Positions 1 to 4,810 of a stretch of DNA of 5,298 nt are shown piece after piece. Position numbers and translations under genes: made by a program. How positions within the stretch are numbered: position 1 is the first letter of the stretch; the number at the start of each line of letters is the position of its first letter. This DNA is from Fischerella sp. GTDB lineage: Bacteria; Cyanobacteriota; Cyanobacteriia; Cyanobacteriales; Nostocaceae. Where the stretch lies: the NCBI GenBank assembly GCA_026419705.1, contig JANZYY010000396.1, positions 1-5,298 on the forward strand. Direction: 5' to 3'. The notes beneath the pieces are model-generated. The model was not told the DNA's origin, ran no database searches, and saw only the letters and a program-made list of their open reading frames with translations.

Positions 1-289
1 AGTAATTGAGCCTTGAAGAAGAAATTCCTCAAGTGAACGCTCTCAAATTCAGGGAAACCTAAATCTGGCAACAGACATGGCAATCCTGAGCCAAGCCAAA
101 CTCGTCACTTGTCATTTGTCCTTTGTGAGTCACAAAGCGCAAATGATAAATAACAAAGGGCAAGTTTGGAAGGTGCAGAGACCCGACGGGAGCTACCCTA
201 ACGTCAAGTCGAGGGTAAAGGGAGAGTCCAATTCTCAAAGCCTAAAGCAATTAAATTGATTAGGCAGTAGCGAAAGCTGCAAGAGAATG
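1..289 (+). ncRNA. Group I intron of trnL(UAA), 5' end truncated by window
   Basis: This is the self-splicing intron that interrupts the tRNA-Leu(UAA) anticodon in many cyanobacteria and plastids. The core can be folded by eye. P2 is 12-20/25-33 with a GAAA loop. P3 is 39-44/188-193. P4 is TCAGG 49-53 with CCTGA 85-89. A small P5-side hairpin is TCTG-GCAA-CAGA at 64-75. P6a is 96-102/163-169, P6b is the heptad-rich arm at about 107-165, P7 is 180-184/224-228 and P8 is TACCCT 194-199 with AGGGTA 212-217. The intron ends at the terminal G, 289. From memory of the Anabaena intron, only one or two 5' bases and the 5' exon are missing upstream. No homing endonuclease is encoded; the short reading frame at 77-259 is only the intron read through. 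Two stems carry mismatches, A17/C28 and C183/A225. Identification is very secure; exact helix ends are hand-drawn. Confidence 0.95.
107..165 (+). repeat. Degenerate heptanucleotide repeats forming intron arm P6b
   Basis: The 5' strand of P6b is three heptads, ACTTGTC, ATTTGTC and CTTTGTG (107-127). After a short apical turn the 3' strand is five heptads, CACAAAG, CGCAAAT, GATAAAT, AACAAAG and GGCAAGT (131-165). Heptad 3 pairs perfectly with the first returning heptad and heptad 2 pairs with the second. Heptad 1 pairs best with the fifth, using one G-T wobble, which leaves exactly two heptads (145-158) unpaired. Length variation by heptads in this arm is known for Nostoc trnL introns. The unit GTCATTT/GTCCTTT resembles the genomic repeat at 2584-2611. 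Confidence 0.85.
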
Positions 290-340
290 AAAATCCGTTG
301 ACCGTAAAAGGTCGTGAGGGTTCAAGTCCCTCCACCCCCA
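290..340 (+). tRNA. trnL: tRNA-Leu(UAA), 3' exon
   Basis: This is the second exon of the leucine tRNA that reads UUA codons. It begins right after the intron's terminal G with AAAATCCG, which supplies the rest of the anticodon loop and the 3' anticodon strand. A long class II variable arm follows, with GACC 300-303 pairing GGTC 310-313. The T arm is GAGGG 316-320, loop TTCAAGT 321-327 and CCCTC 328-332. The acceptor strand CACCCCC is 333-339 and the discriminator base is A340. The 3' CCA is not encoded, since CTA follows, so it must be added after transcription. The first exon lies upstream of the window. Confidence 0.96.
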
Positions 341-611
341 CTAAATTGAAAGCGAGCAGCGAAGGCTGTTCAGCTCCCCGATATCCATAGGATGTTGTTG
401 GCAAATAGAGGGTGACACCCTTGATTGCTCGACTTTCTTCTTCATTCCACAAGATATAGAGACGGGTACGCCGCAGGCGTTATTGCAGGCTAAATTCACA
501 TCTGGTACACAAACCAATTTTTGGGCAAATGAGGGGTCATAGCCACCATTGTCACTTGGATTTTTAGAGGAGTCAGGAATCTTGCGAATGAGAATGATAT
601 AGTAGGGCGAT
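341..611. other. Gene-poor spacer after trnL with small palindromes
   Basis: I recognise no intact gene here. The sequence shows an 11-13 base palindrome, AGGGTG-A-CACCCT (409-421), not followed by a T-run and so a poor terminator. A second one is ACGCC-GCA-GGCGT (468-480), of the kind common in Nostoc intergenic DNA. The HIP1 palindrome GGCGATCGCC is at 606-615. The forward frame starting at 345 is open except for one TAG at 540 and a double TAG at 600-605. It continues in the same frame into the gene remnant that follows, so it could be the more decayed upstream part of that gene. That is speculative, because its translation resembles nothing I know. The open reverse frame over 341-637 has no ribosome binding site or recognisable motif. 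Confidence 0.6.
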
Positions 612-615
612 CGCC
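606..615. repeat. HIP1 site GGCGATCGCC
   Basis: Extended 10-base form of the highly iterated palindrome typical of many cyanobacterial genomes, at the edge of the gene remnant. Confidence 0.9.
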
Positions 616-928
616 TGACTTTTGAGTCCGCCAACAAAGAAATTTCTTGGCTAATAGTTCAAGTCTATTCAAATATCTGACCCCAGTCAAAACCTCTTTG
701 ACCAGATGATTGGAGCAATTCGCGGCGTAGTAGAGATAGAACAAGCTAAGCGCGATCGCTCTTGAGAACGAATCTTTCAAGTATTAGGTACAGCTTTTGG
801 TGGCGGTGCAATAGTTTCCGGTGTTGTCACCGCACATAATAGATAAACCCTGTTCGTTCCTTAATATTATCCTTGTTGTCGAGTATTCTGGCTACCACAT
901 TTTTGGGATGGTGCATGGTTGGTTACTC
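612..928 (+). pseudogene. Decayed C-terminal remnant of a membrane protein
   Basis: Three forward-frame pieces join into one plausible protein end. Frame A (612-678) gives a segment ending SWLIVQVYSNI. Frame B (679-837) gives DPSQNLFDQMIGAIRG, then a stretch ending EQAKRDRS, a TGA stop at 763-765, then FQVLGTAFGGGAIVSGVVTA. Frame C (from 839) gives IDKP and onward to about 928. Reading the TGA as a leucine codon and dropping one base at 838 restores RSLER and TAHIDKP. Both resemble, from memory, a cyanobacterial family of hypothetical coiled-coil proteins with CorA-like C-terminal membrane helices, in which such motifs precede the first membrane segment. There are therefore at least one nonsense change and two frameshifts. 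No start codon or ribosome binding site is visible upstream. The family assignment is unverified; the N-terminal limit is unknown. A chance resemblance is possible but unlikely for two motifs that are both restored by minimal changes. Confidence 0.5.
752..759. repeat. HIP1 site GCGATCGC
   Basis: Exact octamer inside the gene remnant, four bases before its nonsense codon. Confidence 0.9.
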
Positions 929-953
929 AATCCAAACCCAAGAAGAATAAACA

Positions 954-969
954 TTGGTGCTCGCACCAA
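954..969. repeat. Perfect palindrome TTGGTGC-TC-GCACCAA
   Basis: This is a perfect 7-bp inverted repeat with a 2-base centre, just downstream of the gene remnant. As RNA it would form a six-pair stem with a CTCG tetraloop. No T-run follows, so it is not a typical terminator. It might be a protein-binding site or part of a small repeat. Confidence 0.6.
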
Positions 970-989
970 ATCAACGGTAGGAACTATCT

Positions 990-1002
990 CGCTCGGCGAG
1001 CG
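990..1002 (+). terminator. GC-rich palindrome with downstream T-run; weak terminator candidate
   Basis: CGCTC-GGC-GAGCG forms a short, very GC-rich stem, and a run of six T starts seven bases after it (1009-1014). The arrangement loosely resembles a Rho-independent terminator for the decayed gene upstream. The gap between stem and T-run is longer than normal, so it may simply be another intergenic palindrome. Confidence 0.3.
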
Positions 1003-1283
1003 CGCAAATTTTTTGCACAACCAGAAAAATTCACCTGTAGACAGGACTTCTTAACGGCTGCGATGAAATTACGTACAAAAGCATAAGTTATTACATGTGT
1101 TTTGTGTATTTAAGCGTAAAAAAACAGACAATTTACTACTTTGATGGATTCCGTATATCAGCCAATTTATCAATTTTATGTAAAGAAAATTTTGAGTTCT
1201 TAAATATTAGATTGATACTCTTGTTTACCAAGGTTAAGCAGATAAAAATATAGCTAAACTACTTTTTAGTCTTGAGGACTATA
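1003..1283. other. AT-rich intergenic region upstream of the 435-residue protein gene
   Basis: There is no gene here. The stretch becomes strongly AT-rich from about 1060, as expected for a promoter region. A possible promoter is TTGTTT (1221-1226) with TAAAAA (1243-1248), spaced 16 bases, about 40 bases before the start codon. Both boxes are weak matches, and in DNA this AT-rich such matches occur by chance. Confidence 0.4.
1274..1277 (+). promoter_or_regulatory. Ribosome binding site that fixes the start of the 435-residue gene
   Basis: GAGG lies six bases before ATG 1284, a normal spacing. A TTG four codons upstream (1272) would overlap this site and is therefore unlikely to be the start. 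Confidence 0.65.
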
Positions 1284-2591
1284 ATGACCGCTCATAGTTT
1301 ACAAAATACTCAGTTTCATCAACATATTGTTAAAGAGAAGTTTAAAGAGCCGGATTTGCAAGTTATACAAGAGAAAATTTACAGTTTCTTGGTGGAAAGT
1401 GTGCAAGAACGCCTACCAGAAGATGTTTTACAAGAATTTAAGCTTTTGTTTTTAGATTGCTTGGATTCAGCCAATTCAGATTCTGCACCAGGAATATATG
1501 AAATTTTCATTGATAATGAACAAGATTTTCATAATACACTCAAGCGTTGTTGCTACATTTTAGTTAACAATTGGGAAAGTAATAGGAAGTACAAATATAT
1601 TCAAGAATTAATAAAATTATTTGCTGACTATAAAGTCAATCGCAAGCAGACAAATTTCCCTAAAATAGCTATTTTTCAAGGTTGGATAGAAAAATTTATT
1701 CAAAGCGAAGACTTCAAGGAGCTGAAATTATTTGCGTATAGAGATAAAAGTAAAATTCATTGGGTTCATCGCTATACTTCTTATTTACTAGCGGCTCAAT
1801 CTGTAGACCGCAATAATCCAAAAGAACAACAAGAGGCAGCGAGAAAAGCTTCCAAACAACTAAAAGATAAATTTAAGTTTGAACTAGCAATGTATATTGC
1901 TCGCTCTCAGTCTACTGCGTCTCACAAAACACGTTACAAAAATCCCAGTATTTTAGGGGATGATGTTTTACGTTTAATTAAGGCGATTGTCGTCAAAAAA
2001 GGTGCATTCAGCTATGAAAATATTGCTAATATATTTTTAAAGCAAACTCAAAATCAAAATTTTAAAGATTTCAAAGAAAGTCTGGAAAAATATCTGATTT
2101 TTTCCGTACAGCAACCCAAATTTGTAGAGACTTTGCAGCAACAATTGTCAGAGAAGCTATCAGCCTGGAAATCAGAATATGATGAAATAATCATCAGCAA
2201 GGATTTATTACTAAGAACTTGTAACCGAGTAATTGATTGTCTGACAACCGAAAATGGAAGTGAACCTTCGCCTTTATTTATTTTATTGCTGTCTCAGGGA
2301 CATCCTCTAACATTAGTAATTGTATTGTTAAAAATTATTCTGATTTGTAAAAATTCTCGCAGTCATCTAGAAACTCGGATCGCGAATTTAATTCGCTATT
2401 ACGATAAATATCCAGAAGAAGAATGCCGGTGGTTCATTAATTTTATTGAAATTTTCAACATCACGCTGGCAATTTATACTGAAAATGTGGAATATAATTT
2501 GGTTAAGTTTGAAGCAGAACGGCAGACAAGTGAATTTCAGTTTAATCCGGATGCTTATCGCGTGTTTTCTCAGCTAAAGTTAGGTCAATAG
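1284..2591 (+). CDS. Conserved cyanobacterial-type hypothetical protein, 435 aa, helical
   Basis: I do not recognise a characterised family. The protein is soluble-looking, with no signal peptide. It is rich in Lys, Glu, Gln, Leu and Ile in patterns expected of stacked alpha-helices. Notable points are a Cys-Cys and Trp patch, RCCYILVNNWE (residues 88-98), and a basic, Gln-rich stretch around residues 175-200. One strongly hydrophobic segment, PLFILLLSQGHP onward (about 330-355), could be a buried helix or a single membrane segment. The C-terminus (about 372-435) is again acidic and aromatic. No nucleotide-binding, protease or DNA-binding motif is visible. From memory, similar proteins of this length occur in many filamentous cyanobacteria without assigned function. 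The start is ATG 1284, chosen by GAGG at 1274-1277. The gene stands alone on its strand and converges with the flippase-like gene. Its TAG stop (2589-2591) lies inside a heptad repeat. It is certainly a real gene; its function is unknown. Confidence 0.9.
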   Translation: MTAHSLQNTQFHQHIVKEKFKEPDLQVIQEKIYSFLVESVQERLPEDVLQEFKLLFLDCLDSANSDSAPGIYEIFIDNEQDFHNTLKRCCYILVNNWESNRKYKYIQELIKLFADYKVNRKQTNFPKIAIFQGWIEKFIQSEDFKELKLFAYRDKSKIHWVHRYTSYLLAAQSVDRNNPKEQQEAARKASKQLKDKFKFELAMYIARSQSTASHKTRYKNPSILGDDVLRLIKAIVVKKGAFSYENIANIFLKQTQNQNFKDFKESLEKYLIFSVQQPKFVETLQQQLSEKLSAWKSEYDEIIISKDLLLRTCNRVIDCLTTENGSEPSPLFILLLSQGHPLTLVIVLLKIILICKNSRSHLETRIANLIRYYDKYPEEECRWFINFIEIFNITLAIYTENVEYNLVKFEAERQTSEFQFNPDAYRVFSQLKLGQ

Positions 2592-2611
2592 TCATTAGTC
2601 ATTGGTCAACG
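2584..2611. repeat. Four-unit heptanucleotide repeat (STRR type) at convergent gene ends
   Basis: The units are GTCAATA, GTCATTA, GTCATTG and GTCAACG, in perfect 7-base register. Short tandemly repeated repetitive sequences of this kind are abundant between genes in Nostoc-type genomes. Here the array supplies the TAG stop of the forward gene (2589-2591) and the TGA stop of the reverse gene (2606-2608 read on the minus strand). It occupies the entire 14-base gap between them. No hairpin terminator is visible. Confidence 0.85.
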
Positions 2612-3541
2612 GTTCTGATTTGAATGAAGTAGACGCTCGTCCAACCAAGCTAGGGTCGCACCAGCAGTTTCAGATAAAACACTTACAAGCCGATATATAC
2701 CTGTTGCACTAATTACCACTGCTTCCGGAAAATGATTCCGCAATAGCGCGATCGCAGTTGCTTCAAACACACCCAATCCACCAGGCGCACCAGGAACAAT
2801 CAATCCTAGCAACCAAGCAAAACTAAAAACGCCCAACAACAAAGGTATTTGATTTAAATTTAAAGGACTCAAGGCATACAAAGTTAAAATAAATCCAATT
2901 CCGCGCAGTCCCAAAAAGCCCAGTTCTCCTAATAGAGGTTTGAGAGGATAGCTTTGCATACTCAAATTAACGGCTGAGGTTTTAACAGTATTAGACTTTT
3001 TTGCCTTCAAGTGATACAGTAGGCGAATTAATGGGTTCAAAAATCGGGGATGAAGCACACAAAGCACTACAGCCAAACCCAGTATTTGTGCTATCTGCAA
3101 AGTCAGACTGGTATTAGTCTTCACAAACAGACTGCCGAGTAGGACAATGATTAAAGCTGCTGCTGCCATGAGTAACGGTTCTAGCAAGACGCTGAGGGTA
3201 GCTACACCAGTGGAAATTTTGGCATTTTTTGCTGCCATAATTCGCCCATAGTAATGCCCAACGTTACCAGGCAAATACTTGGCAACATTTGTTTTTAGAT
3301 AAACATAGATGAATTGGGCAGAAGATGGTATAGGTTGCTTTAAATTCTTGAAAATCCAAATCCATACCCAACCTGCCCAAGTATGTGCTAATAAAGTTAC
3401 ACCTGTGGCGATCGCGATAATTGCCCATCCTGCTGCATCAATGCTAATGTCAGCAATTCCTTCCCAGTTATTCTTGAAGGCTTTCGCCAAAAAAAACAGC
3501 ATTCCACCCAAAATTATCCAGCGTAAAATTTTCTTGATCAT
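2606..3541 (-). CDS. Flippase-like integral membrane protein, UPF0104/YbhN (LPG synthase TM) family, 311 aa
   Basis: This is a multi-pass inner-membrane protein of the family that includes E. coli YbhN, archaeal AglD and the flippase half of MprF. Members are thought to move or help process lipid-linked substrates. The substrate here is unknown. Hydrophobic segments lie near residues 5-21, 36-63, 111-139, 149-164, 205-225, 231-250 and 272-299. Family hallmarks are KYLPGNVGHYYGR (88-100), a conserved Glu after the third hydrophobic segment begins (E121), VPGAPGGLGVFE (249-260), and Arg284 and Glu291 in the last helix. The length is normal and there is no C-terminal synthetase domain, so it is not a full MprF. 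ATG 3541 precedes MIKKILRW, a good membrane-entry start, but no Shine-Dalgarno is visible before it, which is common in cyanobacteria. The gene is monocistronic in this window, so context gives no clue to the lipid handled. Confidence 0.9.
   Translation of the reverse strand: MIKKILRWIILGGMLFFLAKAFKNNWEGIADISIDAAGWAIIAIATGVTLLAHTWAGWVWIWIFKNLKQPIPSSAQFIYVYLKTNVAKYLPGNVGHYYGRIMAAKNAKISTGVATLSVLLEPLLMAAAALIIVLLGSLFVKTNTSLTLQIAQILGLAVVLCVLHPRFLNPLIRLLYHLKAKKSNTVKTSAVNLSMQSYPLKPLLGELGFLGLRGIGFILTLYALSPLNLNQIPLLLGVFSFAWLLGLIVPGAPGGLGVFEATAIALLRNHFPEAVVISATGIYRLVSVLSETAGATLAWLDERLLHSNQNR
2748..2755. repeat. HIP1 site GCGATCGC
   Basis: Exact octamer within the coding sequence of the flippase-like gene, encoding the ATAIAL stretch of its C-terminal part. 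Confidence 0.9.
3408..3415. repeat. HIP1 site GCGATCGC
   Basis: Exact octamer within the second hydrophobic segment of the flippase-like gene, where it encodes part of IIAIATG. Confidence 0.9.
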
Positions 3542-3725
3542 TTTGAAAATTAGACTGTTCAGCTAAGGTTTGATCGAACACCTCAAATCATACGGTAAAT
3601 CAGCAGTATATCCTCAGCCTCTTAGGAATGGAAAAGGAAGACAGAGTTGATTGATTTTTGATTTGATGGTTGTTACTAGTTAATTGCTTTATTCACATGA
3701 GCAGACTACTCTTTCAAGACAGATA

Positions 3726-3757
3726 TGAGATTAGCTACTAACTACTAGCTAATCTCA
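3726..3757. repeat. Perfect 12-bp inverted repeat with 8-base loop
   Basis: TGAGATTAGCTA (3726-3737) and TAGCTAATCTCA (3746-3757) are exact complements around CTAACTAC. The stem is long and perfect, but no T-run follows on either strand, so it is not a standard terminator. Possible roles are a protein-binding site, part of a small RNA or the end of a lost mobile element. Confidence 0.75.
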
Positions 3758-3779
3758 CTCGTTATCCCTCACAGAACTG

Positions 3780-3798
3780 CGACTTCTCTATGAAGTCG
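3780..3798 (+). repeat. 7-bp hairpin CGACTTC-TCTAT-GAAGTCG, then T-rich tract
   Basis: CGACTTC and GAAGTCG pair perfectly around TCTAT. GGAGCTTGTCTTG follows, then a T-rich tract (3811-3822). It could end a small transcript coming from the left on the plus strand. Alternatively, the sequence GAAGTCGGGAGC recalls, from memory, the right-end region of some cyanobacterial IS200/IS605-type elements. No transposase is present, so at most this is a remnant. Confidence 0.45.
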
Positions 3799-4057
3799 GG
3801 AGCTTGTCTTGTTTTTATTTTTCATGATTTCGGACTGCTATATTTATTTTGAATATCGACTTGGAATAGAGCATCTATCTATTTTTTAGCTATCATCTAT
3901 CATTTAAAATTTCTATATCCATCCCAAGTAAGATAATTAGAACGCAAAAACTAATAATAATGTGACTTACGTTAGATGAAAGGTTTCCTTTTAGTTGCGT
4001 ACTCTTAGAAATCGATTATTGCTCTGACAGCAAATAAATCAAACAAAGGAAATAAGT

Positions 4058-4084
4058 TCGCTGAGTTATATAACCACTCGGCGA
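4058..4084 (+). promoter_or_regulatory. Leader hairpin upstream of the first lipoprotein gene
   Basis: TCGCTGAGT (4058-4066) pairs with ACTCGGCGA (4076-4084) through nine pairs including one G-T wobble, with the nine-base loop TATATAACC. It ends 20 bases before the Shine-Dalgarno. If it is transcribed it would be a 5' leader stem affecting mRNA stability or translation. If the promoter is downstream it could instead be an operator. The sequence does not settle which. Confidence 0.45.
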
Positions 4085-4104
4085 TAAAACTTGTTTGGTA
4101 TTGA

Positions 4105-4111
4105 AAGGAGG
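4105..4111 (+). promoter_or_regulatory. Strong Shine-Dalgarno AAGGAGG for a GTG start
   Basis: AAGGAGG is a near-perfect complement of the 16S rRNA 3' end and lies five bases before GTG 4117. It fixes that non-ATG start, because no ATG is available in frame before the lipoprotein signal sequence. Confidence 0.8.
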
Positions 4112-4116
4112 AGATA

Positions 4117-4656
4117 GTGAACTGTTTAACTGCTGTGATAAAAAAACTGCAACTGCGCCAAATTTTCATCGTATTGTTCACAGGACTCTTGTTGATAATT
4201 AACACTGCTTGTAGTAGTCCATATCCTCACGCAGCAAATCCAAATAACCCGGCCGTGCAAGCTGGTGGTGGAAACAATCCTTACAAGAATGGTGGGGACA
4301 ATTACACAAACTTAAAAATGTCCAAATCTGGACGCGACCAAGCTAGGCTACAACAGTTAAATTCACAACAATTGTTTGCTGCTACCGATAAAGAATCTGA
4401 ATTGCTTTATCCTGGTGCGGAAACTCCTGTAGGTCGAGCCTACAAAGAAGGAGAATTACCAATTATTAGAGAAAAAGATTTCAAACCTGAATCTGGTAAC
4501 TTGATTCAGAACGAATCAAACGTAGGAGAAAGAGCTAAAGAAAGAATTGAAGCTGTCAAAGAAGCAGTTGAAGAAGCTTCGGGCTTTTTGAAAGAGAAGG
4601 CAGATGAAGCAGGTGCTAGATCTGAAGTGCAGCCTCATCCAACTGTGGGCAGATAA
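4117..4656 (+). CDS. Small lipoprotein, 179 aa, first of a tandem pair
   Basis: This is a predicted secreted lipoprotein of unknown function. The N-terminus is basic (K9, K10, R14), followed by a hydrophobic core and a lipobox INTAC with Cys32 as the lipidation site. Asn at -3 is not the usual residue, so lipidation is likely but not certain. The mature part starts with a Pro/Asn/Gly-rich linker (33-60). It includes NPYKNGGDNYTN (54-65), matched in the next gene by NRYEGGMNNFSD. The C-terminal part (about 137-168) is a charged Glu/Lys/Ala helix, GERAKERIEAVKEAVEEA and onward, amphipathic and coiled-coil-like. No enzyme motif is seen. GTG 4117 is chosen from the AAGGAGG at 4105-4111, and the resulting lipobox aligns residue for residue with the downstream paralogue. 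The gap to that gene is 154 bases, so co-transcription is possible. From memory it may belong near the cyanobacterial DUF6658-type lipoproteins; this is unverified. Confidence 0.85.
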   Translation: MNCLTAVIKKLQLRQIFIVLFTGLLLIINTACSSPYPHAANPNNPAVQAGGGNNPYKNGGDNYTNLKMSKSGRDQARLQQLNSQQLFAATDKESELLYPGAETPVGRAYKEGELPIIREKDFKPESGNLIQNESNVGERAKERIEAVKEAVEEASGFLKEKADEAGARSEVQPHPTVGR

Positions 4657-4709
4657 AATAAATTTACCCAATCTTGCCCGCATCTTTCACCAATTTTTCA
4701 GATTTGCAT

Positions 4710-4762
4710 TCAATCCAAAATCTCAATCAAATATTAAATCAAATATTAAAATTTTGGATTGA
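4710..4762. repeat. 12-bp inverted repeat enclosing a 12-bp tandem duplication
   Basis: TCAATCCAAAAT (4710-4721) and ATTTTGGATTGA (4751-4762) are exact complements. The 29-base loop holds AATCAAATATTA twice in tandem, without mismatch (4725-4736 and 4737-4748). The element sits between the two lipoprotein genes. The 3' arm is not followed by a T-run, so termination is doubtful. Sequences built on ATTTTGGATT are familiar as Nostoc intergenic repeats. It may stabilise or process a shared transcript. Confidence 0.75.
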
Positions 4763-4797
4763 TGATCGTCCAACTTTATAACTTGTTAAACAACTAC

Positions 4798-4803
4798 AAG
4801 GAG
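4798..4803 (+). promoter_or_regulatory. Shine-Dalgarno AAGGAG for the second lipoprotein gene
   Basis: AAGGAG is four bases from ATG 4808 and seven from ATG 4811. The seven-base spacing is better, and starting at 4811 places the lipobox cysteine at residue 32 exactly as in the upstream paralogue. The second ATG is therefore preferred. Confidence 0.75.
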
Positions 4804-4810
4804 TTGCATG

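Larger units (their letters stand above)
3542..4057. other. Long intergenic region between divergent genes
   Basis: No protein gene is supported here; reading frames in it are short and lack ribosome binding sites. It must contain the promoters of the reverse flippase-like gene and the forward lipoprotein gene, which are divergent. It holds two clear hairpins, at 3726-3757 and 3780-3798, and a small one, GAAAGG-TTT-CCTTTT (3979-3994). A loose -35-like TTGCGT is at 3995-4000 with TATTGC at 4017-4022, too weak to call a promoter. Confidence 0.5.

Noticed and set aside
107..165. Possible CRISPR-like array
   Set aside because: Repeats are only seven bases, contiguous without spacers, and explained by a known intron arm.
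77..259. 60-residue forward reading frame inside the trnL intron
   Set aside because: It covers conserved intron helices P4 to P8; its sequence is explained by RNA structure and it is far too short and unlike a homing endonuclease.
204..452. 82-residue reverse reading frame
   Set aside because: It crosses the intron 3' end and the tRNA exon on the opposite strand and has no ribosome binding site.
341..637. 98-residue reverse reading frame with Cys and Pro residues
   Set aside because: No ribosome binding site and no recognisable motif; it overlaps palindromes and the start of the forward gene remnant. A real small gene cannot be fully excluded.
496..780. 94-residue reverse reading frame
   Set aside because: It lies antisense to the gene remnant, whose forward reading gives recognisable protein-like segments.
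821..1054. 77-residue forward reading frame taken as an intact small gene
   Set aside because: Its start lies inside the remnant, and its IDKP segment continues the upstream reading after a one-base shift, so it is better read as the last piece of the pseudogene.
3309..3566. 85-residue forward reading frame
   Set aside because: It is antisense to the N-terminal half of the flippase-like gene and has no ribosome binding site of its own.
3760..3825. Possible Yfr1 small RNA because of CCCTCACAG near a hairpin
   Set aside because: The invariant ACTCCTCACAC core of Yfr1 is missing and the flanking stems do not match.
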